This document shows, in pieces, positions 52,032 to 61,993 of a stretch of 64,000 nucleotides of DNA (the stretch's first letter is position 1; each line of letters begins with the position of its first letter). This DNA is from Enterobacter sp. kpr-6 (GTDB lineage Bacteria > Pseudomonadota > Gammaproteobacteria > Enterobacterales > Enterobacteriaceae): assembly GCF_900116015.1 (NCBI RefSeq), contig NZ_FOYH01000002.1, positions 732,365 through 796,364 of the forward strand. Direction: 5' to 3'. Below the pieces are notes generated by a model, which was given only the letters and a program-made list of their open reading frames with translations, was not told where the DNA came from and searched no databases. The translations under genes and the position numbers were made by a program.

Positions 52032-52931
52032 ATGGATTTTATTTCGCAACTCGATCTCTGCGTGGATCGCGCTAACAGTGCGCTGCGGCAGTTTATTGCG
52101 CCCCTGCCCTTTCAGAACACTCCTCTGGTTGAGGCCATGCAGTATGGCGCATTGTTAGGCGGTAAGCGGCTGCGACCTTTTCTGGTGTATGCCACCGGCG
52201 AGATGTTTGGCGTCAGCGTGCAAACGCTTGATGCGCCTGCGGCCGCGGTGGAATGCATCCACGCTTATTCGCTGATCCATGACGATCTCCCGGCGATGGA
52301 CGATGACGATCTGCGTCGTGGGCAGCCGACCTGCCACATTAAATTTGGTGAAGCGAATGCCATTCTTGCGGGCGATGCCCTTCAAACGCTGGCGTTTTCG
52401 ATTCTCACTGACGCGCCAATGCCGGAAGTGGCATTACGCGATCGCCTGGCGATGGTTTCCGAACTGGCGCAGGCCAGCGGCGTGGCGGGAATGTGCGGCG
52501 GTCAGGCGCTGGATCTGGAAGCCGAAGGCAAACAGGTCAATCTTGAAGCATTAGAGCGCATCCATCGGCATAAAACCGGTGCGTTGATCCGCGCAGCGGT
52601 CCGAATGGGTGCGTTAAGCGCGGGCGATAAAGGCCGCGAAGCGTTGCCGGTGCTCGACAGGTTTGCTGAGAGCGTCGGCCTGGCGTTCCAGGTTCAGGAT
52701 GACATTCTGGATGTGGTGGGTGATACTGCGACCCTTGGCAAACGCCAGGGTGCCGATCAGCAATTAGGTAAAAGTACCTACCCCGCACTGCTGGGCCTGG
52801 AGCAGGCCCGAACAAAAGCCCGTGACCTGATTGATGATGCCCGCCAGTCATTAGCACAACTGGCCGCACAATCACTGGATACCACGGCACTGGAAGCACT
52901 GGCGAATTACATAATCCAGCGTGATAAATAA
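52032..52931 (+). CDS. ispA: Farnesyl diphosphate synthase
   Basis: IspA condenses isopentenyl diphosphate with dimethylallyl and geranyl diphosphate to farnesyl diphosphate. The 299 residues match E. coli. The first Asp-rich motif is in IHDDLPAMDDDDLRRG (near 84), and the second is in FQVQDDILDVVGD (near 225). It lies between xseB and dxs in a tight operon; together with dxs it supplies the MEP isoprenoid pathway, which leads to undecaprenyl, quinone and heme o side chains (cyoE above). Confidence 0.97.
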   Translation: MDFISQLDLCVDRANSALRQFIAPLPFQNTPLVEAMQYGALLGGKRLRPFLVYATGEMFGVSVQTLDAPAAAVECIHAYSLIHDDLPAMDDDDLRRGQPTCHIKFGEANAILAGDALQTLAFSILTDAPMPEVALRDRLAMVSELAQASGVAGMCGGQALDLEAEGKQVNLEALERIHRHKTGALIRAAVRMGALSAGDKGREALPVLDRFAESVGLAFQVQDDILDVVGDTATLGKRQGADQQLGKSTYPALLGLEQARTKARDLIDDARQSLAQLAAQSLDTTALEALANYIIQRDK

Positions 52932-52955
52932 TGTTCAAATTCTATTGAGAACCTG

Positions 52956-54818
52956 ATGAGTTTTGATATTGCCAAATACCCGACTCTGGCGCTGGTAGAC
53001 TCCACTCAGGAGTTACGCCTGCTGCCGAAAGAGAGCCTGCCGAAACTGTGCGACGAGCTGCGCCGCTACTTGCTCGACAGCGTAAGCCGTTCCAGCGGCC
53101 ACTTCGCCTCCGGGCTTGGCACCATCGAGCTGACCGTGGCGCTGCATTACGTCTATAACACGCCCTTCGATCAGTTGATCTGGGACGTGGGCCACCAGGC
53201 TTATCCGCATAAAATCCTCACTGGTCGCCGTGACAAAATCGACACTATCCGTCAGAAAGGCGGCCTGCACCCGTTCCCGTGGCGCGGCGAAAGCGAGTAT
53301 GACGTATTAAGCGTTGGCCATTCGTCCACCTCCATCAGCGCCGGGATCGGCATTGCGGTGGCGGCGGCGAAAGAAGCCAAACAGCGCCGCACCGTCTGTG
53401 TAATTGGCGATGGCGCGATCACCGCGGGCATGGCTTTTGAAGCGATGAACCACGCGGGCGATATCAGACCTGACATGCTGGTGGTGCTGAACGACAACGA
53501 AATGTCGATCTCAGAAAACGTCGGCGCGCTGAATAACCATCTGGCGCAACTGCTCTCAGGCAAACTCTATTCCACGCTGCGCGAAGGCGGCAAAAAAGTG
53601 TTCTCCGGCGTGCCGCCAATTAAAGAGCTGCTCAAACGCACCGAAGAACACATCAAAGGCATGGTCGTGCCGGGCACGCTGTTTGAAGAACTGGGCTTTA
53701 ATTACATTGGCCCGGTTGACGGACACGATGTGCTGGGCCTCGTCACCACGCTTAAAAACATGCGCGATCTGAAAGGCCCGCAGTTTTTACATATCATGAC
53801 CAAAAAAGGTCGTGGCTATGAACCGGCAGAAAAAGACCCTATCACTTTCCACGCTGTGCCGAAGTTCGATCCCGCCAAAGGGACGTTGCCGAAAAGCAGC
53901 GGCGGTATGCCGTCTTATTCAAAAATCTTTGGCGACTGGCTGTGCGAAACCGCCGCCATCGACAGCAAACTGATGGCGGTCACGCCCGCCATGCGTGAAG
54001 GCTCCGGCATGGTGGAGTTTTCCCGTCAGTTCCCGGATCGCTATTTCGACGTGGCGATTGCCGAACAGCATGCGGTCACCTTCGCGGCAGGGCTGGCGAT
54101 TGGTGGCTACAAGCCGGTGGTGGCGATCTACTCCACCTTCTTGCAGCGCGCCTACGATCAGGTGATCCACGATGTGGCGATCCAGAAATTACCGGTGCTG
54201 TTCGCCATTGACCGTGCGGGCATCGTCGGCGCTGACGGGCAGACGCACCAGGGCGCGTTCGATATCTCTTACCTGCGCTGCATCCCGGACATGGTGATCA
54301 TGACGCCGAGCGATGAAAACGAATGCCGCCAGATGCTGTTCACCGGTTATCACTATAACGACGGCCCGGCTGCGGTGCGTTACCCACGCGGCAATGCGGT
54401 GGGCGTTGAACTCGCTCCGCTGGAAAAAATGCCGATCGGTAAAGGGGTGGTAAAACGTCGCGGTGAGAAGCTGGCGATCCTCAACTTCGGCACCCTGTTG
54501 CCGGAAGCGGCAGCGGTGGCGGAATCGCTTAACGCGACGCTTGTGGATATGCGTTTTGCCAAACCGCTGGATGAAGCGCTGATTCTGGAGATGGCGGCGC
54601 GTCATGAATCGCTGGTGACGCTGGAAGAAAACGCCATTATCGGCGGCGCGGGCAGCGGCGTGAATGAAGTGCTGATGGCGCATCGCAAACCGGTGCCGGT
54701 TCTTAACCTCGGCCTGCCTGACCACTTTATCCCGCAGGGCACGCAGGATGAAGCGCGCGCGGAGATTGGCCTGGACGCCGCAGGCATGGAATCACGCATC
54801 CGCTCCTGGCTGGCATAA
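52956..54818 (+). CDS. dxs: 1-deoxy-D-xylulose-5-phosphate synthase
   Basis: DXS joins pyruvate and glyceraldehyde-3-phosphate with thiamine diphosphate, the first step of the MEP pathway and a branch to thiamine and pyridoxal. The 620 residues match E. coli. The ThDP motif is [15 protein letters not shown](H) with metal ligands, with [10 protein letters not shown] before it. The second half has the transketolase-type pyrimidine domain with [13 protein letters not shown] and [12 protein letters not shown]. It lies 24 bp after ispA. Confidence 0.98.
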   Translation: MSFDIAKYPTLALVDSTQELRLLPKESLPKLCDELRRYLLDSVSRSSGHFASGLGTIELTVALHYVYNTPFDQLIWDVGHQAYPHKILTGRRDKIDTIRQKGGLHPFPWRGESEYDVLSVGHSSTSISAGIGIAVAAAKEAKQRRTVCVIGDGAITAGMAFEAMNHAGDIRPDMLVVLNDNEMSISENVGALNNHLAQLLSGKLYSTLREGGKKVFSGVPPIKELLKRTEEHIKGMVVPGTLFEELGFNYIGPVDGHDVLGLVTTLKNMRDLKGPQFLHIMTKKGRGYEPAEKDPITFHAVPKFDPAKGTLPKSSGGMPSYSKIFGDWLCETAAIDSKLMAVTPAMREGSGMVEFSRQFPDRYFDVAIAEQHAVTFAAGLAIGGYKPVVAIYSTFLQRAYDQVIHDVAIQKLPVLFAIDRAGIVGADGQTHQGAFDISYLRCIPDMVIMTPSDENECRQMLFTGYHYNDGPAAVRYPRGNAVGVELAPLEKMPIGKGVVKRRGEKLAILNFGTLLPEAAAVAESLNATLVDMRFAKPLDEALILEMAARHESLVTLEENAIIGGAGSGVNEVLMAHRKPVPVLNLGLPDHFIPQGTQDEARAEIGLDAAGMESRIRSWLA

Positions 54819-54882
54819 CTCCCCTCTTCCGCTCCTGCTATGCTTAAAGGTAATTTCTTACCCCAATAGCAGGAGTGGAACC

Positions 54883-55857
54883 ATGCAATACAACACGTTA
54901 GGAAAAACAGATCTCAAGGTTTCCCGTCTTTGTCTGGGCTGTATGACTTTTGGTGAACCAGACCGCGGGAATCACGCCTGGACCTTGCCCGAAGAGAGCA
55001 GCCGCCCGATCATCAAACACGCCCTTGAAGGCGGTATCAACTTTTTCGATACCGCGAACAGCTATTCCGATGGCAGCAGTGAAGAGATCGTTGGTCGCGC
55101 ACTGAAAGATTTTGCCCGCCGCGAAGAAGTGGTGGTCGCAACCAAAGTGTATTACCCGTCCGGCGATCTCACCGAAGGCCTTTCCCGCGCGCAAATCCTG
55201 CGCTCCATCGACGACAGCCTGCGTCGTCTGGGCATGGAGTATGTCGATCTGCTGCAAATCCACCGCTGGGATTACAACACGCCGATTGAAGAGACGCTGG
55301 AAGCGCTGGATGAAGTAGTGAAATCCGGCAAAGCGCGGTTTATCGGCGCATCGTCGATGCACAGCGAGCAGTTTGCTCAGGCGCTGGCGCTGCAAAAACA
55401 GCACGGCTGGGCCTCTTTTGCGACCATGCAGAACCATTACAACCTGATCTACCGCGAAGAAGAGCGGGAGATGCTGCCGCTATGCTATCAGGAAGGCATC
55501 GCCGTGATCCCCTGGAGTCCGCTGGCGCGTGGTCGCCTGACGCGTCCGTGGGGGGAAACCACCGCCCGCCTGGTCTCTGACGAAGTGGGGAAAAATTTGT
55601 ATAACGATGCAGATGCCAGCGACGCGCAAATCGCGGAACGACTGGCGGGCGTGGCGGAAGAGACGGGTGCAACGCGGGCGCAGGTGGCACTGGCATGGCT
55701 TCTGAGCAAACCGGGCGTGGTCGCGCCGATTATCGGTGCCTCGCGGGAGGAACAGCTTGAGGAGTTACTTCAGGCGGTGGATCTGACGCTGACTGAAGAG
55801 CAGATTGCCGAGCTGGAAACGCCGTATAAGCAGCATGCGGTGGTGGGGTTTAAGTAA
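54883..55857 (+). CDS. yajO: Aldo/keto reductase YajO
   Basis: A 324-residue aldo-keto reductase, matching E. coli YajO. The catalytic tetrad is visible as Asp in FDTANSYSDG (with Tyr two residues on), Lys in VVATKVYYP and His in LLQIHRWDYN. The E. coli enzyme has been linked to thiamine precursor metabolism, which is consistent with neighbours dxs and thiL. ATG 54883 follows AGCAGGAGTGGAACC and gives the family start MQYNTLGKTDLKVSRL; the longer frame into dxs is rejected. Confidence 0.95.
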   Translation: MQYNTLGKTDLKVSRLCLGCMTFGEPDRGNHAWTLPEESSRPIIKHALEGGINFFDTANSYSDGSSEEIVGRALKDFARREEVVVATKVYYPSGDLTEGLSRAQILRSIDDSLRRLGMEYVDLLQIHRWDYNTPIEETLEALDEVVKSGKARFIGASSMHSEQFAQALALQKQHGWASFATMQNHYNLIYREEEREMLPLCYQEGIAVIPWSPLARGRLTRPWGETTARLVSDEVGKNLYNDADASDAQIAERLAGVAEETGATRAQVALAWLLSKPGVVAPIIGASREEQLEELLQAVDLTLTEEQIAELETPYKQHAVVGFK

Positions 55858-55990
55858 CCCCTCACCCCGGCCCTCTCCCCAGGGGAGAGGGAGAAAGGCG
55901 GGCAACTCTCCCGGCTAAAGGGAGAGGGAGAAAGGCGAGTTCACGCACGGTTTGTCCCCTCTCCCTCAGGGAGAGGGTTAGGGTGAGGGT
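55858..55990. repeat. Palindromic repeat array 3, yajO/pgpA
   Basis: The same element as arrays 1 and 2. Clear palindromes lie at 55871-55891 and 55957-55977, with a degenerate copy near 55906-55928. The outer boundaries CCCTCACCCCGG and GTTAGGGTGAGGGT are inverted copies. The array abuts the yajO stop codon and ends 8 bp before the pgpA stop, so it fills the convergent intergenic space. Confidence 0.85.
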
Positions 55991-55997
55991 GGTGTTG

Positions 55998-56504
55998 TTA
56001 GATAATCCCAATCGGCCAGTGATGCCCGATATAGTACAAAATCCCCGCCGCCACGATCCCGGCAACGATATCATCCACGATAATCCCCATCCCACCATGC
56101 ACGTTGCGGTCAAACCAGCGGATCGGCCAGGGCTTCCACATATCAAAAATACGGAACAGCACAAATCCGGCGGCGACCCACTGCCAGTCGTTGGTGGGCA
56201 ACGCCATCAGGGTGATCCACATGCCGATAAATTCATCCCAGACAATGCTGCCGTGATCGTGCACGCCCATGTCTTTCGCGGTCTGGTGGCAAAGATACAC
56301 ACCGATGCTGATCGATAACATCACCACCATCGAGTAAAGCTGCCACGGCAGGAAGGTCATCAGATACCAGAAGGGAATGGCCGCCAGCGAGCCTGCGGTT
56401 CCTGGCATAATTGGGCTTAAGCCGCTGCCAAAACCAGTGGCCAGCAAATGCCAGGGATTGCGTAAATTAAGACGGCTTTTAGCGATATCTTTAGTGCGCT
56501 GCAA
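55998..56504 (-). CDS. pgpA: Phosphatidylglycerophosphatase A
   Basis: PgpA dephosphorylates phosphatidylglycerol phosphate in the inner membrane. The 168 residues (172 in E. coli) have four hydrophobic segments and the family motifs [19 protein letters not shown] and the metal-binding region VWDEFIGMW with [18 protein letters not shown]. The start at ATG 56504 overlaps the end of thiL by 14 bp, so the pair is coupled. It is convergent with yajO. Confidence 0.95.
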   Translation of the reverse strand: MQRTKDIAKSRLNLRNPWHLLATGFGSGLSPIMPGTAGSLAAIPFWYLMTFLPWQLYSMVVMLSISIGVYLCHQTAKDMGVHDHGSIVWDEFIGMWITLMALPTNDWQWVAAGFVLFRIFDMWKPWPIRWFDRNVHGGMGIIVDDIVAGIVAAGILYYIGHHWPIGII

Positions 56505-57468
56505 AGTGATCGTATCCTTTTAAATCAAATTTCACCGGCTGGCCCGCGCGGGTATAGCTGATGCCCTCGACATCTGCGCTCATCTGGCCCACGCAGGTGA
56601 ACTGCGTGCCAGTCTGCTTTAGCGCCACATCAAGCGCACCGCGATTGAGTTCCGGCACGGTAAAGCACAGCTCGTAATCTTCGCCGCCCGCCAGCGCCCA
56701 GTGCAGAGCCTGCTCAGGATCGACGTGTCGTTGCATCGCCTCGGACAACGGCATGGCGTCCATATCGATAAACGCCCCGCAGTCGCTGGCTTTCAGGATA
56801 TGCCCAAGATCGGAACTAAGACCGTCAGATAAATCGATAGCTGAACTCGCCAGCCCGCGTAACGCCTGCCCCTGCAGAATGCGCGGCGTCGGGCGCAGAT
56901 GGCGTTTTACCAGCCAGTCGGCGTCTTTCGCGTCTTCAACGCACAGGCGGTTTTGCAAAATCGCCAGCCCGGCGGCGCTGTCACCCGGCGTGCCGGTGAC
57001 GTAGATCCAGTCACCCGGTTTTGCGCCGGAACGTTTCAATGCGCGGCCCACGGGAACGTAGCCGTAAATACCCAACGTCATCGACAGCGGTCCACGCGTG
57101 GTGTCCCCGCCGATCAGTTGCATATCGTAGTAATTAATTTGCTCAAACAGGCTGTCGCTGAAGGCAGCAAGCCACGCTTCATCCACTTCGGGCAGCGTCA
57201 GTGCAAGGGTAAGCCAGGCCGGATCTGCGCCCATGGCAGCCAGATCGCTTAAGTTTGAGGCCAGTGCTTTATGCGCCAGATCGGCGGGAGAAATGTCCGG
57301 CAAAAAGTGATTGCCGCATACCAGCGTATCAGTGCTGATCGCCAGCGTTTGTTTTTCCGGGACGTTGAGCAGTGCGCAATCGTCACCAATGCCGGTTTCG
57401 ACATCCAGACGCGCACGTCTGACTCGGTCAAAATAACGGGCAATAAGGGAGAATTCGCCGCATGCCAT
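56491..57468 (-). CDS. thiL: Thiamine-monophosphate kinase
   Basis: ThiL phosphorylates thiamine monophosphate to the active diphosphate using ATP. The 325 residues match E. coli. Conserved AIR synthase-like motifs are [13 protein letters not shown] near residue 25 (Mg/ATP binding), [16 protein letters not shown] and [13 protein letters not shown]. It lies 81 bp after nusB and overlaps pgpA. Confidence 0.96.
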   Translation of the reverse strand: MACGEFSLIARYFDRVRRARLDVETGIGDDCALLNVPEKQTLAISTDTLVCGNHFLPDISPADLAHKALASNLSDLAAMGADPAWLTLALTLPEVDEAWLAAFSDSLFEQINYYDMQLIGGDTTRGPLSMTLGIYGYVPVGRALKRSGAKPGDWIYVTGTPGDSAAGLAILQNRLCVEDAKDADWLVKRHLRPTPRILQGQALRGLASSAIDLSDGLSSDLGHILKASDCGAFIDMDAMPLSEAMQRHVDPEQALHWALAGGEDYELCFTVPELNRGALDVALKQTGTQFTCVGQMSADVEGISYTRAGQPVKFDLKGYDHFAAH

Positions 57469-57549
57469 ACGTTATGCCTCAGCAGAAAAATAGACGGGAG
57501 CCTGGCGCGCAACGAAATGCCATCAGCACTTCGTTACGCAGACCAGAGA

Positions 57550-57969
57550 TTACTTTTTGTGGGGGCGGATCGCGGGTGCGGCTTTATCCAGCACGCCATT
57601 GACGAACTTGTGGCTGTCTTCAGCGCCAAAGGTCTTAGCCAGTTCGATGGCTTCGTTAATGGCCACTTTGTAAGGCACGTCAGCACGTTTTGACAGTTCA
57701 AACAGCGCAATGCGCAGCACCGCTTTCTCAACCTGGCCCAGCTCTTCGAGCAAACGGGACAGGTAAGGCTTCATCAGTCCGTCGAGATATGCGCTGTTAG
57801 TCGCCACCCCGGACAGCAGTTCGCGGAAATACGCGATGTCGACATCTTTGACATCCTGTTCAGACAGGAACTGGTATTCAACATCGGCGATGTCGTTCTG
57901 GGACAACTGCCAGGAGTAAAGCGCCTGAACGGCACACTCACGGGCGCGGCGACGAGCAGCAGGTTTCAC
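57550..57969 (-). CDS. nusB: Transcription antitermination factor NusB
   Basis: NusB with NusE (S10) binds boxA RNA for ribosomal RNA antitermination. The 139 residues match E. coli as an all-helical protein starting [23 protein letters not shown], with [20 protein letters not shown] and [22 protein letters not shown]. It lies 21 bp after ribE in the ribD-ribE-nusB-thiL-pgpA cluster. Confidence 0.97.
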   Translation of the reverse strand: MKPAARRRARECAVQALYSWQLSQNDIADVEYQFLSEQDVKDVDIAYFRELLSGVATNSAYLDGLMKPYLSRLLEELGQVEKAVLRIALFELSKRADVPYKVAINEAIELAKTFGAEDSHKFVNGVLDKAAPAIRPHKK

Positions 57970-57990
57970 GGAATTCCCCTTACAAAAAAA

Positions 57991-58461
57991 TCAGCCTTTA
58001 ATGGCCTTCAATACATTAATCATCTCAAGCGCGGTCAGTGCCGCTTCAGCACCTTTGTTACCCGCTTTGGTACCCGCGCGCTCGATGGCTTGTTCAATAC
58101 TTTCAGTGGTGAGTACACCAAAGGCTACCGGAATTTCGCTGCTTTCAGCGACATGCGCCAGACCATTGCTTGCACCGCCAGCCACATATTCAAAGTGAGC
58201 GGTACCGCCACGGATCACCGTGCCGAGCGCAATAATCGCATCATATTTAGCGGTCTTCGCCAGCGCACCCGCAGCCAGAGGCAGCTCATAGGCACCTGGA
58301 ACCCAAACCACGGTGATGTTTTCATCTTTAACCTGACCGATACGTTTTAACGCATCAATAGCGCCGTCCAGCAGGCTGTCGTTGATGAAGTTGTTGAAAC
58401 GCGCAATGGTGATGGCGACGCGAGCGTCCGGGGCAGCAACGGTAGCTTCAATAATGTTCAT
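57991..58461 (-). CDS. ribE: 6,7-dimethyl-8-ribityllumazine synthase
   Basis: Lumazine synthase (also called RibH) joins the ribityl-pyrimidine and the butanone phosphate to make 6,7-dimethyl-8-ribityllumazine, the substrate of riboflavin synthase. The 156 residues match E. coli and form the icosahedral-shell fold. Conserved: [20 protein letters not shown] near the N terminus (two segments), [11 protein letters not shown], and [14 protein letters not shown] with the catalytic His. It is 86 bp downstream of ribD. Confidence 0.97.
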   Translation of the reverse strand: MNIIEATVAAPDARVAITIARFNNFINDSLLDGAIDALKRIGQVKDENITVVWVPGAYELPLAAGALAKTAKYDAIIALGTVIRGGTAHFEYVAGGASNGLAHVAESSEIPVAFGVLTTESIEQAIERAGTKAGNKGAEAALTALEMINVLKAIKG

Positions 58462-58547
58462 ACTCTTCCTTTACGGGTTCATTTGCCCCACAAGGGGGGC
58501 GGATTTTATCATAATAATTCGCGCACTGCTTCCCTTTTACGAGGGCA

Positions 58548-59651
58548 TTACACGTTGGTCAGATGCAGGCAAATATCGCGCCCCACCTGTCGAATTTCAC
58601 TGAATGTAAACTGCGGCGCGTCGGCCAGTTTTTCAAGTCCTGGCAGAACGCAAAGGCCGCGCGCGTCGCTTCCGAGCAGCGTCGGCGCAAGGTAAACCAC
58701 CAGTTCATCCACCAGTCCCGCGCTTAACAGTGCACCGGCAAGGCTGGCACCGGCTTCAACCCAGATGCTGTTAATCTGCTCGCGACCGAGCAACATCATC
58801 ATGACCACCAGGTCAAGATGGCCGTTGTGTTCCGGCACAGTAATATGGCGTACGTTCTCCGGCCAGTTTTGTGCATCCGGCCGGGTGCGGGCAAACCAGG
58901 TTTCGCAGGGCTGATTCACCAGACGATGCGCAGGCGTGACGCGGTTCTGGCTGTCGATCACAATGCGCAACGGCTGACGCAGATCCTCTTTGGCGTACAG
59001 GTCCTGGGTGTCGGCTGAAAGCTCACCCCAGCGCACGTTAAGCAGAGGATCGTCGGCCAGCACCGTGGCGCTGCTGGTGAGAATAGCATGGCTCTGCGCA
59101 CGCAGGCGCTGCACGTCCCGGCGCGCTTCCGGGGAGGTGATCCACTGACTTTCACCGCTGGCCATCGCCGTGCGACCATCGAGGGACGCGCCCAGTTTCA
59201 GTTGCACATACGGAAAGCCGGTGCGCATCCGTTTCAAAAAGCCTTTGTTGAGGTTTTCCGCTTCACTCATCATCAGCCCGTGGCTGACTTCAATGCCTTC
59301 CTGTTGCAGACGGTACAGCCCTCGCCCGGCGACCTGCGGGTTAGGGTCCTGCATCGCCGCAACCACCCGGCTCACCCCGGCGGCAATCAGCGCTTCGCAG
59401 CAGGGCGGCGTGCGGCCGTGGTGGCTACAGGGTTCCAGCGTCACGTAAGCCGTGGCACCGCGCGCCTTCTCGCCTGCCATACGCAGGGCATGAACTTCGG
59501 CGTGGGGTTCGCCCGTGCGCTGGTGGAAACCTTCCCCGACAATCACGCCGTCTTTGACGATCACACAGCCGACGTTCGGATTGGGATGGGTGGTAAAACG
59601 CCCGCGCTGCGCCAGTTTCAGCGCACGCGCCATGTACATTTCGTCCTGCAT
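58548..59651 (-). CDS. ribD: Riboflavin biosynthesis deaminase/reductase
   Basis: RibD is a two-domain enzyme for the second and third steps of riboflavin synthesis. From ATG 59651 it has 367 residues, equal to E. coli. The N-terminal deaminase domain has the zinc site HAEVHALRMAG and PCSHHGRTPPC. The C-terminal pyrimidine reductase domain (about 150-367) carries LKLGASLDGRTAMASG and VEAGASLAGALLSAG. The frame continues 25 codons upstream into nrdR, but the family start MQDEMYMARAL is used. The gap after nrdR is four bases. Confidence 0.96.
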   Translation of the reverse strand: MQDEMYMARALKLAQRGRFTTHPNPNVGCVIVKDGVIVGEGFHQRTGEPHAEVHALRMAGEKARGATAYVTLEPCSHHGRTPPCCEALIAAGVSRVVAAMQDPNPQVAGRGLYRLQQEGIEVSHGLMMSEAENLNKGFLKRMRTGFPYVQLKLGASLDGRTAMASGESQWITSPEARRDVQRLRAQSHAILTSSATVLADDPLLNVRWGELSADTQDLYAKEDLRQPLRIVIDSQNRVTPAHRLVNQPCETWFARTRPDAQNWPENVRHITVPEHNGHLDLVVMMMLLGREQINSIWVEAGASLAGALLSAGLVDELVVYLAPTLLGSDARGLCVLPGLEKLADAPQFTFSEIRQVGRDICLHLTNV

Positions 59652-59655
59652 GAAC

Positions 59656-60141
<486 letters not shown>

Positions 60142-60259
60142 TTAACCCGAACTGGCACGACAACAAAGGCAAGACCGCTTTTGAGACAAAGGATCGATGC
60201 CAGCGCCGCGCCGCCGGACTACTATTAACAGCAATGCTATGTTGAAGGAAACCGACACA

Positions 60260-60802
60260 ATGACAAGACGTTACCTTAAATCGCTGCTCCTGATGAGCGC
60301 TTTTGCCCTCAGCGCCTGTGCACAGCAAAGCGAAGTGCGCCAGTTGCATCAAAGTGTAAGCACGCTTAACAAAGAGATGAGCAAGCTGAATCAGGAAACG
60401 GTGAAAATCACTCAGCAAAACTCACTGAATGCCAAATCCAGCAATGGCGTGTACTTGTTGCCGGGGGCCAATACCCCTGCCCGCCTGCACAGCCAGATTG
60501 GAATGCTGAAAATGTCGCTGAAGGATGTGGCACCCAATGCAGGCGGTACGCGTGTGACGCTGCGCATTCAGGGAGAATCTAACGATCCGCTCCCGGCGTT
60601 TAGCGGCACCGTCGAGTGGGGTCAAATTCAGGGCACCACAGAAAACTTCCAGGAAGTTAATGTGCAAAATCAGCTGATTAATGCGCCCGCCAGCACGCTT
60701 GCCCCGAGCGATGTGGATATTCCGTTGCAGCTTAACGGTATCACGCCTGAGCAGTTAGGCTTTGTGCGTATTCACGATATTCAGCCTGCCATCACGCAAT
60801 AA
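60260..60802 (+). CDS. yajI: YajI-family lipoprotein (DUF3251)
   Basis: The 180-residue precursor begins MTRRYLKSLLLMSAFALSAC, a lipoprotein signal with lipobox LSAC. A short heptad-like stretch follows (about 26-50, VRQLHQSVSTLNKEMSKLNQ) that could form a coiled coil, then a beta-rich DUF3251 domain (about 60-175). The function is unknown. ATG 60260 has GAAGGA ten bases upstream; an upstream ATG at 60239 is possible but gives no better signal peptide. It lies between nrdR and tsx, as in E. coli. Confidence 0.9.
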   Translation: MTRRYLKSLLLMSAFALSACAQQSEVRQLHQSVSTLNKEMSKLNQETVKITQQNSLNAKSSNGVYLLPGANTPARLHSQIGMLKMSLKDVAPNAGGTRVTLRIQGESNDPLPAFSGTVEWGQIQGTTENFQEVNVQNQLINAPASTLAPSDVDIPLQLNGITPEQLGFVRIHDIQPAITQ

Positions 60803-61071
60803 ATTCTTACAGGGCGGTGCCAGCCGCCCTTCTTCTTTGCGCCACTGATTTCCCATCAAATATTGGCAATGTGAATTATTGCCAGTACAATCGCGCCGTT
60901 TTATCTACGCAAACGTGAACGCAATCGATTACGCGTGTGACAGATCTGTGAAACAACACATATTTTTGTGAGCAAGGATACTTATAATAGCCCGCAGAAA
61001 TACAAAACATTTAGTAACGCAATTTGCGCGTCCTTTCGCTCCCGTAAGGGAACTCAATCAGTGGCTAAACT
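60803..61071 (+). promoter_or_regulatory. tsx promoter region
   Basis: The 269-bp gap upstream of tsx holds a 7-bp inverted repeat TGGCAAT-N7-ATTGCCA at 60864-60884 and a GTGTGACAGATCTGTGAAAC stretch near 60936-60955. E. coli tsx is controlled by CRP/CytR and DeoR, so these may be operators, but neither is a clean match to those consensus sites. No gene is seen in the gap. Confidence 0.45.
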
Positions 61072-61956
61072 ATGAAAAAAACTTTACTCGTCGCCGGTGC
61101 GGCACTGGCGCTCTCCTCCGCTTTCTCTGCTAACGCGGCTGAAAACGACAAACCGGAATTCGTCTCTGACTGGTGGCACCAGAGCGTAAACGTGGTGGGC
61201 AGCTATCACACCCGTTTTGGACCGCAGATCCGCAACGATACCTATCTGGAATATGAAGCGTTCGCGAAAAAAGACTGGTTTGATTTTTATGGCTATCTGG
61301 ATGCGCCGGTCTTCTTCGGCGGTAACACCGATGCGAAAGGGATCTGGAACCACGGTTCTCCGCTGTTTATGGAAATCGAACCGCGCTTCTCTATCGACAA
61401 ACTGACCGACACCAGCCTGGCGTTTGGCCCGTTCAAAGAGTGGTATTTCGCCAACAACTATATCTACGATATGGGTCGCAACGAATCTGGCCGTCAGAGC
61501 ACCTGGTACATGGGTCTGGGCACGGATATCGAAACCGGCCTGCCGATGAGCCTCTCTCTGAACGTCTATGCAAAATACCAGTGGCAGAACTACCTGGCAG
61601 AGAACGAAAATGAGTGGGACGGCTACCGTTTCAAAGTGAAATATTTCGTGCCGATCACCCAACTGTGGGGCGGCAACCTGAGCTACATCGGTTTCACTAA
61701 CTTTGACTGGGGTTCAGACCTTGGCGACAACGGCTTCCGCGATCTGAACGGTCGTAAAGCGCGTACCAACGACTCTATCGCCTCCAGCCACATCCTGTCT
61801 CTGAGCTACGATCACTGGCACTACTCGGTAGTTGCCCGTTACTGGCACAACGGCGGTCAGTGGAACGACGACGCGAGCCTGAACTTCGGCAACGGCAACT
61901 TCAGCGTGCGTTCTACCGGTTGGGGTGGTTACCTGGTGGCAGGTTACAACTTCTAA
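61072..61956 (+). CDS. tsx: Nucleoside-specific outer membrane channel Tsx
   Basis: Tsx is a 12-stranded beta-barrel that takes up nucleosides and serves as receptor for phage T6 and colicin K in E. coli. The 294-residue precursor has a cleavable signal peptide ending SANA before AENDKPEF, and conserved family strands ([19 protein letters not shown] in two runs, [22 protein letters not shown]). The C terminus ends with Phe in VAGYNF, the BAM recognition signal. Surface loops differ slightly from E. coli (for example RNESGRQS), where phage receptor sites lie. Confidence 0.97.
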   Translation: MKKTLLVAGAALALSSAFSANAAENDKPEFVSDWWHQSVNVVGSYHTRFGPQIRNDTYLEYEAFAKKDWFDFYGYLDAPVFFGGNTDAKGIWNHGSPLFMEIEPRFSIDKLTDTSLAFGPFKEWYFANNYIYDMGRNESGRQSTWYMGLGTDIETGLPMSLSLNVYAKYQWQNYLAENENEWDGYRFKVKYFVPITQLWGGNLSYIGFTNFDWGSDLGDNGFRDLNGRKARTNDSIASSHILSLSYDHWHYSVVARYWHNGGQWNDDASLNFGNGNFSVRSTGWGGYLVAGYNF

Positions 61957-61966
61957 TCGGCCTGAT

Positions 61967-61992
61967 AAGCCCGGCAAGCGCTGCCGGGCTTT
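61967..61992. terminator. tsx terminator
   Basis: Stem AAGCCCGGCA / TGCCGGGCTT with a 5-base loop and a TTTT run on the plus strand, just before the convergent M24 gene stop. Confidence 0.9.
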
Positions 61993-61993
61993 T

